Assembly (NCBI RefSeq): GCF_004362715.1
Contig: NZ_SNYC01000005.1
Span: 931,781-995,780, forward strand
Direction of reading: 5' to 3'
Length of the DNA: 64,000 nucleotides
Source: Pedobacter metabolipauper
GTDB lineage: Bacteria > Bacteroidota > Bacteroidia > Sphingobacteriales > Sphingobacteriaceae
Below, piece by piece: positions 61,441 through 64,000 of the stretch; position 1 is the first letter of the stretch; each line of letters begins with the position of its first letter. Under the pieces are notes generated by a model. The model did not search any database. It saw nothing but the letters and a program-made list of their open reading frames with translations, and was not told where the DNA came from. The position numbers and the translations under genes were made by a program.

Positions 61441-62991
61441 TTATGGGGTATAACCCGGATTTTGCTTAAGGTTCCCGTTGAGGTTAATCTCACTCTTCGG
61501 GATTGGGAAAAGTTCCTGCCTGCCCGGTACAAACTTTCTACCCAATTCATTGACGGCATTGATCTTACGATCGGCAATGCCCAGTGTGATCAGGTCAAAC
61601 CAGCGTTGTCCTTCCATACCCAGTTCAACACGGCGCTCATGGATCACCTCTTCATTGAATGCTACGGGAGTAAGGCCAGATTTAAAATTCGGCATATTCA
61701 CACGGTTACGCACTTGATTGGCAGCCTCATAAGCAACAGTTGTTGCACCATTTACCTGGTTCTCTGCTTCAGCAAGCATCAACAATAAATCTGCATATCT
61801 GAACGCGATCAGGTCAAGTCCCCTATCGCCAGAACTTAATGCACCAAATGTATATTTCCTCAATGCAAAGTCAGTTTCCAAAGAAGCATTTCCAGCTTTA
61901 CCGGTATATACACCAAAAAAGTAACTGCTGCCAGGCAAATATACGGTAGCAGCCAAACGAGGATCGCGGTTTACATAAGGCCTTAGGGGCGTAACGATTG
62001 ATGCCGCATCAGTAATAGGTAAACCATCGGTACCGTAAAAATCAGTCACAAAATTACCATGAATAGAGATCCTTGCCGTTTGGTTGGCCTGGTTAGGTGC
62101 ATAGTTATTATGAATGGACTGACCTTGTCCAATTGCAGCATCATATTTTATCTGGAAAAGAATCTCCGCATTGTCTTCACGGTCCTCAGCAAACACGGCT
62201 TCATAGTTGGACTGCCCATTGGTTCCATCACCGATCTTAAGCAGCTTAGCACCACCAGCTATCGCAAAGGTATTCGCCGTTTTAATTGCTCCAAGCGCAT
62301 CAGACCAGCTGCCTTTACCCATACGGGCTTCATAAAGCAACACCTTTGCCCGCATACCTAAAGCAGCCTGTTTGGTTAATCTTCCGGTTTGCGACAAATA
62401 AGGTTTTACATCGAGTGCATTCCCTGCCTCATTTAATTCTGTTTGTATGAACCCGATCATTTCTTCCCGTGGTGCTTGTTTTAGCGACAAAGCTTCCGTA
62501 CGTGAAATGGATTTGGTAACCAATGGGATATTTCCGTAAAGATAAACCAGGCGCATATAGGCCATTGCCCTAAGAACCCTTGCTTCAGACCTGATGATGT
62601 TCCGCTCTGCACTGGTCATATCACCGGGTACCTCAATATTATCGAGCAGCGTATTGGCGCGCTGTATCACCTGATAGTTGTACAGATAATACTCAGCCAG
62701 CTTTTCAGAGTTATCTGTAACGCCTACCCCTTTAGAAAAATTGATAAGCTCTGCAGCCCTGGTATTTAAAATCGCATTATCAGAAATGCCATCCAGTTCT
62801 ATTGGATTGCCAAATACAGCACCCTCACGCAGCGAACGGTAAACTCCAAACAAGCCCGGATTAAGGCTCGATGCATTATTGTAAAACACTTCAGGTGCCA
62901 ATGTATCTTCCGGCAGCTTCTCCAGGAAGTTTTTCTTGCATGCACTCAGTGAAAGCGATAGTAGTAAAAGAATAAAGTATTGAAATTTCAT
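61441..62991 (-). CDS. RagB/SusD family nutrient-uptake lipoprotein
   Basis: A 516-residue SusD-like protein. The signal peptide ends with lipobox LSACKK, so Cys18 is lipidated and the protein is exposed on the cell surface. Tetratricopeptide-like helices appear around VLRAMAYMRLVYLYGNIPLV, and the C-terminal FNEEVIHERRVELGMEGQRWFDLITLG is the classic SusD signature. It caps the adjacent SusC-like channel for import of a nutrient that cannot be named from sequence. The stop of SusC is 10 bases upstream. Confidence 0.95.
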   Translation of the reverse strand: MKFQYFILLLLSLSLSACKKNFLEKLPEDTLAPEVFYNNASSLNPGLFGVYRSLREGAVFGNPIELDGISDNAILNTRAAELINFSKGVGVTDNSEKLAEYYLYNYQVIQRANTLLDNIEVPGDMTSAERNIIRSEARVLRAMAYMRLVYLYGNIPLVTKSISRTEALSLKQAPREEMIGFIQTELNEAGNALDVKPYLSQTGRLTKQAALGMRAKVLLYEARMGKGSWSDALGAIKTANTFAIAGGAKLLKIGDGTNGQSNYEAVFAEDREDNAEILFQIKYDAAIGQGQSIHNNYAPNQANQTARISIHGNFVTDFYGTDGLPITDAASIVTPLRPYVNRDPRLAATVYLPGSSYFFGVYTGKAGNASLETDFALRKYTFGALSSGDRGLDLIAFRYADLLLMLAEAENQVNGATTVAYEAANQVRNRVNMPNFKSGLTPVAFNEEVIHERRVELGMEGQRWFDLITLGIADRKINAVNELGRKFVPGRQELFPIPKSEINLNGNLKQNPGYTP

Positions 62992-63001
62992 CTGTATTAA
63001 A

Positions 63002-64000
63002 TTAAAAGGTTACATTAAGACCGGCAGTAATAATTTTTGCCTGTGGAAGTGAAGTGGTTACATAAGCTTCTGTATCCAGACGCTCCGGATCGAAGTCTTT
63101 AAATTTGGTGGTCGTCCACAGGTTTTGTCCGTTTAGATAGATCCGGATACTCTGTGCAGGAAGTCTTGTAATATTTTTCTTACTGAAGGTATATCCAAGC
63201 TGTATATTTTTTAAACGCAGGTAATCTCTTTTCTGTACCCAGAATGAAGAAGGTAAACTTTCTACAGTCTTCCCATTATAACCGCTTCTGTCAGACCAGA
63301 TCCTTGGCATCGTTGTACTCGGATTTTCAGGAGTCCAGCGGTCTTCCCATATTTTACGGACACCAGCTCTTGGAAACGGACCGTTTAACCTTGATATAAA
63401 TGCATCAGCCTTACCGATGCCCTGAAACAGTGCCGCAAAATCAAAACCTTTATAATTTGCGCTCAGGTTAAATCCAAACAACCACTGCGGCTGACGGTTT
63501 CCCATCACCACGCGGTCCTTTTCAGTAATCACACCATCATTATCCGTATCCTGAATCCTGAAATCACCAGGAACCGGCTTACCAAACAGCGCATGATCAG
63601 GTGCATTGCTAATCTCTTCAGTACTCTGGAATATACCCTGGGTAATGTATCCATACATGGCATTGATAGATTCGCCGCGCATCAGGTAAATGTTGTTTAT
63701 AGAACTGATCTCTACACGGTCTTCTGCTCCCCCAAGTGTCGGATTAATGGCAAGCACTTTATTTTTGATATAAGTTACGTTGGCACCAAGACCAATGTTC
63801 ACATCACCAATCCGGTCCCTGTAGTTAATGGCGCCTTCCCATCCTTTATTTTCAACAGAAGCCGCATTTACAATAGTTGGGCTCACAATCCCCGTTACCA
63901 ATGGATTTCTTAATTCGGTGAGGATATCATCCGTTCTTTTAACAAAATAATCAGCCTCCAGTGTAAACTTAGCGTTGAATAAGCCAAGCTCCAGGCCGAT
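63002..64000 (-). CDS. SusC/RagA family TonB-linked outer-membrane protein (partial)
   Basis: The 3' part of a SusC-like gene whose 5' end lies beyond the right edge; about 332 residues of barrel C-terminus are visible. Frame is open to the edge (LGLFNAKFTLEADYFVKRTDDILTEL). Family blocks near the end are NWS-type GFNLSANYKGFDFAALFQGIG, RIWSDRSGYNGK, RLKNIQLGYTF and the final LPQAKIITAGLNVTF ending in Phe, as expected for barrel insertion. It pairs with the SusD gene 10 bases downstream. Confidence 0.93.
   Translation of the reverse strand: MGLELGLFNAKFTLEADYFVKRTDDILTELRNPLVTGIVSPTIVNAASVENKGWEGAINYRDRIGDVNIGLGANVTYIKNKVLAINPTLGGAEDRVEISSINNIYLMRGESINAMYGYITQGIFQSTEEISNAPDHALFGKPVPGDFRIQDTDNDGVITEKDRVVMGNRQPQWLFGFNLSANYKGFDFAALFQGIGKADAFISRLNGPFPRAGVRKIWEDRWTPENPSTTMPRIWSDRSGYNGKTVESLPSSFWVQKRDYLRLKNIQLGYTFSKKNITRLPAQSIRIYLNGQNLWTTTKFKDFDPERLDTEAYVTTSLPQAKIITAGLNVTF

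Overview
The window looks like a chromosomal segment of a Bacteroidota bacterium, most likely Sphingobacteriaceae (Pedobacter-like). Signs of this are SusC/SusD and other TonB-dependent receptors, DUF3098 and START-like proteins of Bacteroidota type, promoters with the TAnnTTTG -7 element, and moderate to low GC. The genus is an inference from gene content and was not tested by a search.

Positions 1-33000 are mostly housekeeping: a peptide-type ABC binding lipoprotein, a TonB-dependent receptor preceded by an unusual array of five 11-bp repeats, leuS, a ClC channel, the run ftsX-DUF3098-uppP-small ORF-truB-yitT-ribF, a KefB-like antiporter, a DUF2157 protein, a LysE-type exporter, uvrA, an ECF sigma factor, nth, recA, tsaD, a very large TamB-like protein, ribBA, an LptF/G permease and a START-like protein. 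A tRNA-Met(CAU) lies at 33081-33154.

Positions about 33155-48920 form a probable genomic island inserted just behind tRNA-Met. A sequence covering the tRNA terminator recurs near 48873-48926, sharing an exact 18-bp block and matching flanks at the same spacing. The island carries a large serine recombinase and a dense set of defence-type genes. These are two TcmP-like genes around a DUF5131 (Gp37/Gp68) gene, a Hachiman pair (hamA, hamB), an ApeA-like HEPN protein, decayed gene remnants, and a minus-strand operon of three overlapping genes: a retron-type reverse transcriptase with a long C-terminal extension, a receiver-like protein, and a receiver-HEPN protein. That RT-REC-REC/HEPN operon is the best candidate for an undescribed system. 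A structured stretch directly upstream of the RT could be its template RNA, although a coding remnant is also possible.

Positions 49000-64000 return to chromosomal genes. They include a Fic protein whose catalytic His position is Gln and whose promoter sits in two identically spaced palindromes, DUF2200, an erythromycin-esterase-like protein, a DUF2975/XRE-regulator pair with a clear promoter and operator, and a DinB protein. Next come an alkylation-repair operon with a split Ada (AraC-MGMT, 2OG oxygenase, stand-alone Ada metal-binding domain, AlkB) and an SDR/AraC pair with a 22-bp direct repeat at the SDR promoter. The window ends with a SusC(partial)-SusD-alkaline phosphatase cluster.

All calls come from reading the sequence; no database search was possible. 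Function calls for the core genes rest on well-known motifs. Calls in the island, the RNA candidate and the small ORFs are more tentative and are marked as such.
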